In this document: in pieces, positions 1 through 7,008 of the stretch | Layout of the letters: each line of letters starts with the position of its first letter | Position numbering within the stretch: the stretch's first letter is position 1 | Assembly: GCF_031178195.1 (NCBI RefSeq) | Contig: NZ_JAPSJL010000002.1 | Span: 62,001-126,000 of the forward strand | Direction of reading: 5' to 3' | DNA: 64,000 bases | From: Zhihengliuella sp. | GTDB lineage: Bacteria > Actinomycetota > Actinomycetes > Actinomycetales > Micrococcaceae | Made by a program: the position numbers and the translations under genes | Notes under the pieces: model-generated | Database searches by the model: none | Told to the model about the DNA's origin: nothing | The model's input: the letters and a program-made list of their open reading frames with translations, nothing else

Positions 1-938
1 TACTGGGCCCGGGCGAACTCGACGTCTTGCCGGCTGGACCGCACGGCGTCGTCCGCCGCGACGAGCAGGCCGCCGACGGTCCGGCGCTGCCGCTCGATCT
101 CCTCCGCGGACAGCACCGGGTCCTCGGGGTGCCCGGCCGCTGCGCCCTCGGAGGAGCCGTGACCTCCGTTCTCCGGACCGGCGTGACGGCGCTTGCGCCG
201 CTGCAGGAACCAGACGCCGCCGGCCACGGCGGCACCGGCCGGCACGAGCCAGAGCAGACCGGAGCCGCCGCCGTCGCTCCGGCCGCCATCGCCGCCATCG
301 AGGTCGGCGGAGGCGATGCCGTCGGCTGCGGCCTCCGCCGCGGCCCGCAGGGCGCCGGAATCGAGACTGCCGCTGCTCAGCTCCGGGACGATCCGCTCCT
401 CCCAGATCCGCTGGGTGTCGTCCGAGAGCCCGGAACCCTGGTGCGCGAGGAACCTGCCGTAGCGCAGCTCCGGATCGATCGCGAGCACCGCGTCGCTGGG
501 GCCGAGGCCCGAGGTGAACTCGTCGAGGGCCGCGTCGAACTCGTCCGTGGAGGACAGGCCGGTCGTGAAGCGCACGTGCAGCTCGATCCCGGTCTGCCCG
601 CGGACCTCCGCGACCGCGGTCTCGACGGCGCGGGCATCCGCCTCGGACAGCAGCCCGGCGGGGTCCTGGAGCCCGGCCGACGCCGGGGCGGCGACCGCGG
701 CCGTGACCGGCTGGGATATCCCGCGGGACAGCCCCTGGTGCTGGAGATTGTCCGCCGCGGCCGGGACGCCGGCCGTCACGGCCAGGACGAGCCCGGCGCC
801 GAGCGCCGCACCGCGGGCGACGCGGAGCGCCCGCCCCGCCTGCGGGCCGCGACGCCCGATGGGCGCGGAGCGGTGCCCGCCGTGGACTGGCGGATCGAAC
901 CGGTCGGGAGTGGGCGGGAGGTCGGCGGACTGCAGCAT
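1..938 (-). CDS. TPM-domain membrane protein (YgcG-like), C-terminus cut by window edge
   Basis: About 312 codons are visible and the frame runs off the left edge, so the C-terminus is missing. The ATG at 938 follows GAAGGG at a suitable distance, and an in-frame stop lies upstream. Residues about 40-62 form a hydrophobic N-terminal segment (signal or anchor). A TPM domain (about 75-210) follows, starting at the conserved LQDPAGLLSE region and including the AxxxExTG-like stretch and the FLAHQGSGL region. A second membrane segment (about 232-250, LLWLVPAGAAVAGGVWFLQ) is followed by a basic cytoplasmic RRKRR patch and a predicted coiled region. TPM proteins are extracytoplasmic; some are phosphatases or photosystem/membrane quality factors, but the role of this one is unknown. 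It is divergent from the HtrA gene, which would suit a shared envelope-stress function (inference only). Confidence 0.75.
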   Translation of the reverse strand, partial: MLQSADLPPTPDRFDPPVHGGHRSAPIGRRGPQAGRALRVARGAALGAGLVLAVTAGVPAAADNLQHQGLSRGISQPVTAAVAAPASAGLQDPAGLLSEADARAVETAVAEVRGQTGIELHVRFTTGLSSTDEFDAALDEFTSGLGPSDAVLAIDPELRYGRFLAHQGSGLSDDTQRIWEERIVPELSSGSLDSGALRAAAEAAADGIASADLDGGDGGRSDGGGSGLLWLVPAGAAVAGGVWFLQRRKRRHAGPENGGHGSSEGAAAGHPEDPVLSAEEIERQRRTVGGLLVAADDAVRSSRQDVEFARAQ

Positions 939-1011
939 TCGATGCCCTTCGTGGCGGACCGGCCGTCCACCGCACCGGGGTGCGGCGACGTCGGCCCATG
1001 CCGTGGATCAC

Positions 1012-1038
1012 GTATGGCCTACCGCGATTGTATGGCCT
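1012..1038. repeat. Two GTATGGCCT copies in the divergent TPM/htrA spacer
   Basis: GTATGGCCT occurs at 1012-1020 and 1030-1038, exactly 18 bp apart, in the 287-bp divergent spacer 939-1225. Spacing near two helical turns would fit a dimeric regulator, but no known operator is recognised. Confidence 0.3.
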
Positions 1039-1225
1039 GTTCCGGACCCTGTCTGCCATCGCGCCGCGTCAGGGGAGACGATGCGGGAACGGGGGCCCGG
1101 GCCTTCGAGGGCACGGGTGTTCGCGTGGAGCGAAGACTCAGGAAATGCATAGGCATGGCTGGCGGGGAACACAGGGCCGGCGGGCATAGTTGAGACCGAT
1201 GGACCGACGAAAGGACAACACCGCC

Positions 1226-2812
1226 ATGAGCGACCGCCACGGCACGGATCCGAGGGACGAGCGTCCCGGCCACGACGGCGCGGGCCTGCCACCGCGCCCG
1301 GAGACGCCTCCGCAGTCGCCGGCGCCGGAGCGCCGCGAGCAGCCGACCGCGCCGTTGTTCGGCACCCGCGCCGCCGAGCAGGCCGAGCAGGGCGAGCAGG
1401 GGCCGGCCGGATCCCGCGCGTCGGATCCGGGCCATCGCGACGACGCTGCCGAGGGCGACCGCACGCCTCAGGATGGCCGGACGCCTCAGGATGGCCGCAC
1501 GGGGCCCGCGGGCCGCCCGACCCACGCCGCTGCGCCATACGGACCGTACGGCGCGTACGGCCGCCCGGACGACTCCGAGCCCGCCTTCTACGGCATGGCC
1601 CCGGCGACGCCGACGCCGCGCCGGCGGCGATTCGGCACCGGTGCCCTCGTGGGCGGCATGGTGCTCGCAGCCCTCATCGGCGGAGGCGCCGCCGTCGGCG
1701 CGGACTACCTGCTCGACGACGGCGGCGCGGCCCGGGTCGCTGCGGGCGGCGCGCAGGACTCCGTGGTCATCAACAATCCCGAGAACGTGACGGCCGTGAC
1801 CGCGGCGGCTGCGAAGGCCGCCCCCAGCGTGGTCACCATCGAGGCCGCCTCCGACCAGGGCTCGGGCTCCGGCTCCGGCATCATCCTGGACGACGAGGGC
1901 CACATCCTCACCAACACCCACGTGGTCACGATGGGCGGTGCCACGGCGGAGCCCGTCCTGACCGTCCAGACCGCCGACGGCCGGGTCCTGCCCGCGCAGA
2001 TCGTCGGACTGGACCCGCTGTCCGACCTCGCCGTGATCAAGGTCGAGGCGGAGAACCTGACCCCGGCCGAACTGGGCTCCTCGGGCGAGCTGAACGTCGG
2101 CGACGCAGCGGTTGCCATCGGTGCCCCGCTGGGCCTGAGCGGCACCGTGACGGACGGCATCGTGTCCAAGCTGAACCGCACCATCAGCGTCCAGTCGTCG
2201 GCCGTTCCGGAGGCCCCCACGGAGGGCGAGGGGCGGCCGGACGAGCAGTTCAAGTTCCCCGGGCAGGAGCAGTCCAGCGGTGCGGGGTCCATCTACATCA
2301 ACGTCATCCAGACGGACGCCGCCATCAATCACGGCAACTCCGGTGGCGCGCTGGTGGACGTCAACGGGAACATCATCGGCGTCAACGTGGCCATCGCCTC
2401 CGGTGGGGAAGGCGCCTCGGCCGAGCAGGGCGGGAACATCGGCGTCGGGTTCGCCATCCCGATCGACTACGCCCAGCGCATCGCTAACGACCTGATCGAG
2501 CACGGAGAGGCCAGTCACGGCCTGCTCGGTGTCAGTGTCCAGCCGCAGCCGGCGCTGAGTGGCGAGCAGCCGACGTCGTTCTCCACCGGTGCGATCGTCC
2601 GTGAGGTCGTCCCCGACTCGCCGGCGGCGAAGGCAGGCCTCGAGGTCGGCGACGTCATCACCGGCGTCGACGACCGGCGCGTGGACGACAGCCTCTCGCT
2701 GACCGCCGTGGTCCGCGAGTACGCGGCCGGCAGCACGGCGGAGGTGAAATTCATCCGCGGCGGTGAGGAGCAGACCGCCGAGGTGACGGTGGGGCAGTCC
2801 ACCGGCTCCTGA
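1226..2812 (+). CDS. HtrA/DegP-type membrane-anchored serine protease with PDZ domain
   Basis: A 528-residue protein. I chose ATG 1226 because GAAAGGA lies about 10 bases upstream; a TTG at 1190 is in frame but has no such site. Residues 1-135 are a hydrophilic, proline- and acid-rich cytoplasmic tail. About 137-160 is a single membrane anchor (GALVGGMVLAALIGGGAAVG). The trypsin-like domain (about 190-420) carries the full triad: H232 in TNTHVV, D267 in DLAVIKVE and S372 in GNSGGAL. A C-terminal PDZ domain (about 430-525, GDVITGVDDRRV) binds substrate C-termini. The architecture matches actinobacterial HtrA/PepD proteins, which degrade or refold damaged exported proteins. A serine/glycine linker GSGSGS sits just before the catalytic region. 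A strong hairpin directly after the gene suggests a single-gene transcript. Confidence 0.93.
   Translation: MSDRHGTDPRDERPGHDGAGLPPRPETPPQSPAPERREQPTAPLFGTRAAEQAEQGEQGPAGSRASDPGHRDDAAEGDRTPQDGRTPQDGRTGPAGRPTHAAAPYGPYGAYGRPDDSEPAFYGMAPATPTPRRRRFGTGALVGGMVLAALIGGGAAVGADYLLDDGGAARVAAGGAQDSVVINNPENVTAVTAAAAKAAPSVVTIEAASDQGSGSGSGIILDDEGHILTNTHVVTMGGATAEPVLTVQTADGRVLPAQIVGLDPLSDLAVIKVEAENLTPAELGSSGELNVGDAAVAIGAPLGLSGTVTDGIVSKLNRTISVQSSAVPEAPTEGEGRPDEQFKFPGQEQSSGAGSIYINVIQTDAAINHGNSGGALVDVNGNIIGVNVAIASGGEGASAEQGGNIGVGFAIPIDYAQRIANDLIEHGEASHGLLGVSVQPQPALSGEQPTSFSTGAIVREVVPDSPAAKAGLEVGDVITGVDDRRVDDSLSLTAVVREYAAGSTAEVKFIRGGEEQTAEVTVGQSTGS
1463..1498 (+). repeat. 18-bp tandem repeat inside htrA
   Basis: Two adjacent 18-bp units starting ACGCCTCAGGATGGCC, differing at the last base, encode TPQDGR twice in the cytoplasmic tail of the HtrA protein. 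Length variation here would stay in frame. Confidence 0.8.
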
Positions 2813-2829
2813 CGCGGCGACGAGTATGC

Positions 2830-2869
2830 GGCGCGGGCCGCGGGCCGGACGGCGCCCGCGGCCCGCGCC
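2830..2869 (+). terminator. 16-bp perfect hairpin after htrA
   Basis: Arms 2830-2845 and 2854-2869 are perfectly complementary (16 bp, all G/C) around an 8-nt loop. There is no T-tract, as is common for actinobacterial terminators. It lies 18 bp after the htrA stop. Confidence 0.75.
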
Positions 2870-2955
2870 ACGACGGTTAACACGGCGCCGCATTCGGTAA
2901 CAGCGCGCCGCATCCGTTCACAGGGCCGCCGCCTGGGGTCACGCGCCCCACCATC

Positions 2956-2994
2956 GGTTAACCGGCGTTAACCCGCTGCCCGAGGGGCGGGTTA
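2956..2994 (+). promoter_or_regulatory. GGTTAAC palindrome and promoter region of etfBA
   Basis: GGTTAAC (2956-2962) and GTTAACC (2967-2973) form a perfect inverted repeat with a 4-bp spacer. TAACCCGC (2969-2976) is again complementary to GCGGGTTA (2987-2994). A further GGTTAAC is at 2875-2881. A possible -10, TAGCAT (2993-2998), overlaps the right edge, so a protein bound here could control the etf operon. No regulator is identified. Confidence 0.45.
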
Positions 2995-3056
2995 GCATGG
3001 TGGCGAACCCGGCGGATCCGTGATTCCGCGGGCGACCAACCGACCGAAAGGCAGAC

Positions 3057-3866
3057 ATGAGCGACGCAACGCCGCTGAACGTCCTAGTGCTGGTGAAGTA
3101 CGTCCCGGACGCGCAGTTCGACCGGCGCCTGGACCCGGGCACGCACCGGGTGGAGCGCACCGACAGCATCCTCTCCGAACTCGACGAGTACGCGGTGGAG
3201 GCGGCACTGCAGCTGGTCGAGGCCCACGGCGGCGTCAAGGCCGGCCACCGAGTCACGGTCCTCACCATGGGCCCCGACGGCGCCGGCAGCGCCATCAAGA
3301 AGACCCTGCAGATGGGCGCCACCGAGGGGGTGCACCTCTGCGACGACGCGCTCGCCGGGTCCGACGCCGCCGCCACGTCGCTCGCACTCGCCGCCGCCGT
3401 CCGCCACCTCGGCGGATTCGATCTGATCCTCACCGGCATGGCCTCCACCGACGCCGAGACCTCGCTGGTCCCGTCCCAGCTCGCCGAGCGTCTGGGCCTG
3501 CCCCAGCTGACGCTCGTCTCGGAGATCGCCCTCGAGGGCCGCGAGGTCACCGCCCGCCGCGACGGGGACACCCGCACCCAGCGACTCCGCGCACCGCTGC
3601 CCGCGCTCGTCTCCGTCACGGACCAGTTCGACGAGCCCCGGTACCCCAACTTCAAGGGCATCATCGGCGCCAAGAAGAAGAAGACCCACACCCTGACGCT
3701 GGCCGAGCTCGGGCTCAGCGCGGAGGAGGTCGGCGCGACCGGCTCGTGGACCGAGGTGGTCTCCAGCGCGGCCCGTCCGGCGCGCACCGCCGGCACCGTC
3801 ATCACCGACCAGGGGGACGCCGGAGCCAGGCTCGCCGACTTCCTGGCCGACCAGAAGCTGCTCTAG
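3057..3866 (+). CDS. etfB: Electron transfer flavoprotein, beta subunit
   Basis: A 269-residue protein of normal EtfB length, started by ATG 3057 after GAAAGG. The N-terminal NVLVLVKYVPD, the AVEAALQL helix region, the central FDLILTGMASTD and the LGLPQLTLV segment are typical of the family. The signature region around EPRYPNFKGI followed by lysines (about 196-210) is the recognition-loop area that contacts partner dehydrogenases. EtfB binds AMP and pairs with EtfA, which carries FAD. The dimer passes electrons from acyl-CoA and related dehydrogenases to the membrane quinone pool via ETF dehydrogenase. It is first in an operon with etfA (18-bp gap) and a PIG-L deacetylase gene. Confidence 0.96.
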   Translation: MSDATPLNVLVLVKYVPDAQFDRRLDPGTHRVERTDSILSELDEYAVEAALQLVEAHGGVKAGHRVTVLTMGPDGAGSAIKKTLQMGATEGVHLCDDALAGSDAAATSLALAAAVRHLGGFDLILTGMASTDAETSLVPSQLAERLGLPQLTLVSEIALEGREVTARRDGDTRTQRLRAPLPALVSVTDQFDEPRYPNFKGIIGAKKKKTHTLTLAELGLSAEEVGATGSWTEVVSSAARPARTAGTVITDQGDAGARLADFLADQKLL

Positions 3867-3884
3867 GACACCGAGGGAGACAAC

Positions 3885-4838
3885 ATGAGCACCACACTCG
3901 TCTATCTGGATTCGCCCTCGCTCGCGCAGGGCTCCGAGCCGGGCAAGGCAGACCGGGAGCTGCTCGCGATCGCGGCGTCGCGCGGCGACGTCGTCGTCGC
4001 CGTTCCCGCCGAGCTCCCGGAGGCGGCCACCGCCGCCCTCGGAGCCTACGGGGCCACCGCCGTCGTCGTGCCCGACGCCCCGCTGGAGGACCAGCTCGTC
4101 GCGCCGCACGCGGCCTTCGTCGCCGCCGCGGCGCAGGACGCCGGCGCCGACCTCGTCCTGCTGTCCAACACGGGGGAGGGGCGTGAGATCGCCGCGCGCG
4201 CCGGCATCCGCCTCAGCGCAGGCGTGGTGACCGACGTGGTCGCCGTCGGTCCCGACAAGACCTTCACCAAGTCCGTCCTCGCCGGCGCCTACACCGCGGA
4301 GTCCCGGGCGACCACGGGGATCGCGGTCGCGACCGTCAAGCCCAACAGCGTCGAGCCGGCCGAGAGGGGCTCCGGCACCGCCGGCCTGCGCGCCATCTCC
4401 GTCCCGCAGGCCGGACCGGCGGCGCGCATCGAGTCCACCGAGGAGAAGCCGCTCTCCGGACGTCCCTCGCTCGACGACGCCCGGATCGTCGTCGCCGGCG
4501 GCCGCGGCGTCGAAGGTGACTTCGCCGCCGTGGAGCAGCTCGCCGACGTCCTCGGCGCCGCCGTGGCCGCATCCCGCGCCGCGACCGATGCCGGTTGGAT
4601 CGAGCACAGCTACCAGGTCGGGCAGACGGGCAAGACCGTCTCCCCGCAGCTCTACATCGCGGCGGGCATCTCCGGCGCCGTCCAGCACAAGGCGGGCATG
4701 CAGACCGCGCAGACGATCGTGGCGATCAACTCCGATCCCGACGCCCCGATCTTCGAGATCGCCGACTTCGGCATCGTCGGCGACCTGGGCGAGATCCTCC
4801 CGCAGGCGGCGGCGGAGATCCAGCGGCGCCGGGCGTGA
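3885..4838 (+). CDS. etfA: Electron transfer flavoprotein, alpha subunit
   Basis: A 317-residue protein, preceded by GAGGGAGA. The C-terminal FAD domain (about 190-317) is complete: VVAGGRGVEGDF, the VGQTGKTVSPQLYIAAGISG stretch, the HKAGMQ loop, and the INSDPDAPIFEIADFGIVGD block that holds the flavin. The N-terminal half is the more divergent alpha/beta domain shared with EtfB. It forms the FAD-bearing half of the EtfAB dimer. The TGA stop overlaps the GTG start of the next gene (GTGA), so all three genes are probably translated together. Confidence 0.96.
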   Translation: MSTTLVYLDSPSLAQGSEPGKADRELLAIAASRGDVVVAVPAELPEAATAALGAYGATAVVVPDAPLEDQLVAPHAAFVAAAAQDAGADLVLLSNTGEGREIAARAGIRLSAGVVTDVVAVGPDKTFTKSVLAGAYTAESRATTGIAVATVKPNSVEPAERGSGTAGLRAISVPQAGPAARIESTEEKPLSGRPSLDDARIVVAGGRGVEGDFAAVEQLADVLGAAVAASRAATDAGWIEHSYQVGQTGKTVSPQLYIAAGISGAVQHKAGMQTAQTIVAINSDPDAPIFEIADFGIVGDLGEILPQAAAEIQRRRA

Positions 4839-5599
4839 GTAGAGGCGCGGCGTTCGAACCGGAGCGCGAGCGGGTCGAACGCGTGCTCGCCTTCGCGGCG
4901 CACCCGGACGACCTCGACTTCGGGGCCGCCGGGACGGTCGCGGCCTGGACCGCGGCCGGGGTGGACGTCCAGTACTGCCTGATGACCGACGGCGACGCGG
5001 GGGGCTTCGACCCCGCTGACCGCGACGGCATCGTCCAGCTGCGCCGGCAGGAGCAGCTCGACGCCGCCCGCCGCGTGGGCGTGGAGCACGTGCACTTCCT
5101 CGGGCACCGGGACGGGTTCCTGCAGCCGGACCACACGGTCATGGAGCAGGTCGTCGCGCTGATCCGGCGGCTGCGGCCGGACGTCGTGCTCGCCATGCAT
5201 CCGGAACGGGACTGGACCCGGCTCCAGCGATCCCACCCGGACCACCTGGCCTGCGGAGAGGCCGTGACCCGGGCCGTGTACCCGGCGGTGGAGAATCCCT
5301 TCGCCTACCCGGGTCTGCAGGCCGAGGGCCTCGAGGCATTCAGGCTGCGCTGGCTGTGGCTCTACGCGGGGCCGGCGGAGCGGGAGAACCACCGGGTGGA
5401 TATCACGGAGCACGTCGATACCAAGCTGGAGGCGCTCCGCCAGCACCTCAGCCAGCACCCCGACGTCGGGCGCATGGAGGAGTATGTGCGGCGCCAGCTC
5501 GCCGCGAAGGCCGCCGACGCGGGTCTGCCCGCCGGCCGATTCGCGGAGGCCTTCCACGTCGTCGCCGTCAACGCGGACGACACGATCGCCGGCTTCTGA
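4835..5599 (+). CDS. PIG-L family zinc deacetylase (LmbE/MshB-like)
   Basis: A 254-residue protein starting at GTG 4835, overlapping etfA by 4 bp. The metal-binding motif AHPDD is at residues 22-26 and the second motif, SHPDH, is near 128. A tyrosine/tryptophan-rich stretch, RLRWLWLYAG, is in the C-terminal half. The family removes acetyl or amide groups from N-acetylglucosaminyl compounds; in actinobacteria this includes the mycothiol enzymes MshB and Mca. Members placed next to etfA are common in this group of bacteria, and their substrate is not established. I therefore do not call it mshB. Confidence 0.85.
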   Translation: MSRGAAFEPERERVERVLAFAAHPDDLDFGAAGTVAAWTAAGVDVQYCLMTDGDAGGFDPADRDGIVQLRRQEQLDAARRVGVEHVHFLGHRDGFLQPDHTVMEQVVALIRRLRPDVVLAMHPERDWTRLQRSHPDHLACGEAVTRAVYPAVENPFAYPGLQAEGLEAFRLRWLWLYAGPAERENHRVDITEHVDTKLEALRQHLSQHPDVGRMEEYVRRQLAAKAADAGLPAGRFAEAFHVVAVNADDTIAGF

Positions 5600-5632
5600 A
5601 CCCGCTGCGGCGGGTTCGGAAGCCGGCGATCG
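5583..5632. terminator. Strong bidirectional terminator between convergent genes
   Basis: Arms 5583-5605 and 5610-5632 pair over 23 positions (one T:G pair) with a 4-nt loop. The hairpin begins inside the last codons of the PIG-L gene and ends 21 bp before the stop of the convergent minus-strand gene, so it can serve both. Confidence 0.9.
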
Positions 5633-5653
5633 GCCGCGCTGGAGGGGCTGCGC

Positions 5654-6310
5654 CTACTCGACCGGGGGCACGTCGATCGACACAAGCGGCTCGCTGGACG
5701 GCCGGTCCGTCCCGCCGACCTGCTCGAGCGTGACCGTGACCGTCGCGACGTCCTTCAGGCCGGTGAAACCGACGGCCCCGCTGCCCGTCCCGGGCTCGAA
5801 GGGGTCGAGCGGGCTGTGCGTCCCGGTCCGGCCCTCGACGACCCAGGCCTGATAGGCCATGCCGCCCTCCGGCGTCGGCATCCCGGCGATCTCGACGAAG
5901 CCGGCGTTCTCGTCGGGGGAGACGACGACGCTGGCCGACCCGCCGCCGTCGTACTCGACGCTCACGGGCGGCCGGGCGTCGGAGGCGGCGCGGACGTCCG
6001 CGACGACATCGCGGGGGGACAGGGCCAGGAACGCGGCGACCACGCCGGCGAGGACGACCGCCACGGCGACGACGAGCAGCATCCGCTTCGTCGCCCGGTT
6101 GTCGCGACGCTCCGGCCTGGACGTGGCGACCTCGTCGACGAGGGAGAGACCGAGGTCGCGCTCGGGGTGGTCGTCCGACGGGGCCGGCTCGGGATCCGCG
6201 GCATCGTGCCCGACCTCGTGGCGTCCGGCGTGGCGCGATTCGGGGTCCCGACCTGCGGACCTCCGGCCCTCCGACCGCCGTGCCTCGGCGCGTTCGCCCA
6301 TGATCTCCAT
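5654..6310 (-). CDS. RskA-like anti-sigma factor C-terminal domain membrane protein
   Basis: A 218-residue protein. Residues 1-76 are hydrophilic and charged, 77-97 is one membrane helix (RMLLVVAVAVVLAGVVAAF), and about 115-218 is an extracytoplasmic anti-sigma-K (RskA) domain, recognisable from YQAWVVEG followed by a LKDVATVTVTLE strand and a closing EPLVSIDV-type strand. RskA proteins hold an ECF sigma factor at the membrane until they are cut. Two things are unusual. No sigma-factor gene lies beside it, and the cytoplasmic part has no HxxxCxxC zinc motif or recognisable helical sigma-binding domain. ATG 6301 is an alternative start. It might act as a redox or membrane-stress sensor by itself (inference). 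Confidence 0.75.
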   Translation of the reverse strand: MEIMGERAEARRSEGRRSAGRDPESRHAGRHEVGHDAADPEPAPSDDHPERDLGLSLVDEVATSRPERRDNRATKRMLLVVAVAVVLAGVVAAFLALSPRDVVADVRAASDARPPVSVEYDGGGSASVVVSPDENAGFVEIAGMPTPEGGMAYQAWVVEGRTGTHSPLDPFEPGTGSGAVGFTGLKDVATVTVTLEQVGGTDRPSSEPLVSIDVPPVE

Positions 6311-6347
6311 CCGTTCCGTTCCACCCGACTCGCTTCGGGCCCGATGC

Positions 6348-6363
6348 GTTACCGACCCGTTAC
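6348..6363. promoter_or_regulatory. GTTAC-n6-GTTAC direct repeat upstream of RskA-like gene
   Basis: GTTAC (6348-6352) and GTTAC (6359-6363) are separated by six bases, and ATTAC follows at 6364-6368. This spacing resembles the GTnAC-n6-GTnAC boxes described for the response regulators MtrA and GlnR in actinobacteria (from memory). It lies about 40 bp upstream of the minus-strand start. Confidence 0.4.
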
Positions 6364-6470
6364 ATTACACGCTACCCCGCGCACGTGCGTGAAGCGTGGG
6401 AGCGGGCCGGGTGCGGCGTGGCCGCCGTGCTGGCGCGGCCGAACGGGCCGACCGGGACGAGTCCGGGAGA

Positions 6471-6498
6471 CACCGAGGTGTGCAGCCTCACCTCCGTG
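6471..6498 (-). terminator. Hairpin at the end of trmL
   Basis: CACCGAGGTG (6471-6480) pairs with CACCTCCGTG (6489-6498) with one mismatch across an 8-nt loop. It overlaps the trmL stop codon. Modest support. Confidence 0.45.
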
Positions 6499-6961
6499 GG
6501 CCGGCGCCGGCGAATCCGTGCTGCTTCCAGGCCTCGAAGACCGCGATCGAGGCCGTATTGGCGAGATTCATGGAGCGGCGCGAGGGCAGCATCGGCAGCT
6601 TGATGCGGTCGGTGACGCGCGGGTCCTCCTTGACGTGGGCGGGCAGTCCGACGGACTCCGGCCCGAACATCAGCACGTCGCCCGCGGCGTACTCGACGTC
6701 CGAGTACAGCGTCTGCCCCTCGGCGGTGAACGCGAAGACCCGCGCGGGCAGTAGGGCCTCGAAGGCGGCCTCCAGCGACGGGTGCACCGTCACCAGGGCG
6801 AGGTCGTGGTAGTCGAGTCCGGCCCGGCGCAGCTTGGCGTCGTCGAAGTCGAAGCCCAGCGGCTCCACCAGGTGCAGCTCCGCCCCGGTGACGGCGGCGA
6901 GGCGGATGGCGTTCCCGGTGTTCCCCGGGATCTCGGGCGCGTAGAAGAGGATTTTGAACAC
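6488..6961 (-). CDS. trmL: tRNA (cytidine/uridine-34-2'-O)-methyltransferase TrmL
   Basis: A 157-residue single-domain SPOUT methyltransferase, the same length as Escherichia coli TrmL. The three SPOUT motifs are present: PEIPGNTGN (about 9-17), LMFGPESVGLP (about 97-107) and the knot motif LPSRRSMNLANTASI (about 125-139). TrmL methylates the 2'-oxygen of the wobble base of certain tRNA-Leu species using S-adenosylmethionine. The GTG start at 6961 lies only 6 nt after a TAGGAT hexamer and has no ribosome binding site, suggesting a leaderless mRNA. Confidence 0.92.
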   Translation of the reverse strand: MFKILFYAPEIPGNTGNAIRLAAVTGAELHLVEPLGFDFDDAKLRRAGLDYHDLALVTVHPSLEAAFEALLPARVFAFTAEGQTLYSDVEYAAGDVLMFGPESVGLPAHVKEDPRVTDRIKLPMLPSRRSMNLANTASIAVFEAWKQHGFAGAGPRR

Positions 6962-6967
6962 CGGGAC

Positions 6968-6973
6968 ATCCTA
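6968..6973 (-). promoter_or_regulatory. -10 hexamer TAGGAT, leaderless trmL
   Basis: On the minus strand TAGGAT is followed by six bases (gtcccg) and then the GTG start at 6961. This spacing would put the transcription start on the start codon itself. Confidence 0.55.
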
Positions 6974-7008
6974 GCGCCGGGGAGCACGGCGGTGCCGGCC
7001 GGCGGCTG

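Noticed and set aside
27-1193. A 388-codon plus-strand frame across the TPM gene and the htrA upstream region
   Set aside because: Antisense shadow of the TPM-domain gene; no ribosome binding site and Arg/Gly-rich low-complexity translation.
1190-1225. TTG start giving HtrA 12 more residues
   Set aside because: The added codons span the ribosome binding site of ATG 1226, which has proper spacing.
4835-5599. Naming the PIG-L gene mshB or mca
   Set aside because: Only the family motifs are seen; residues that separate the mycothiol deacetylase from the conjugate amidase cannot be judged without alignment.
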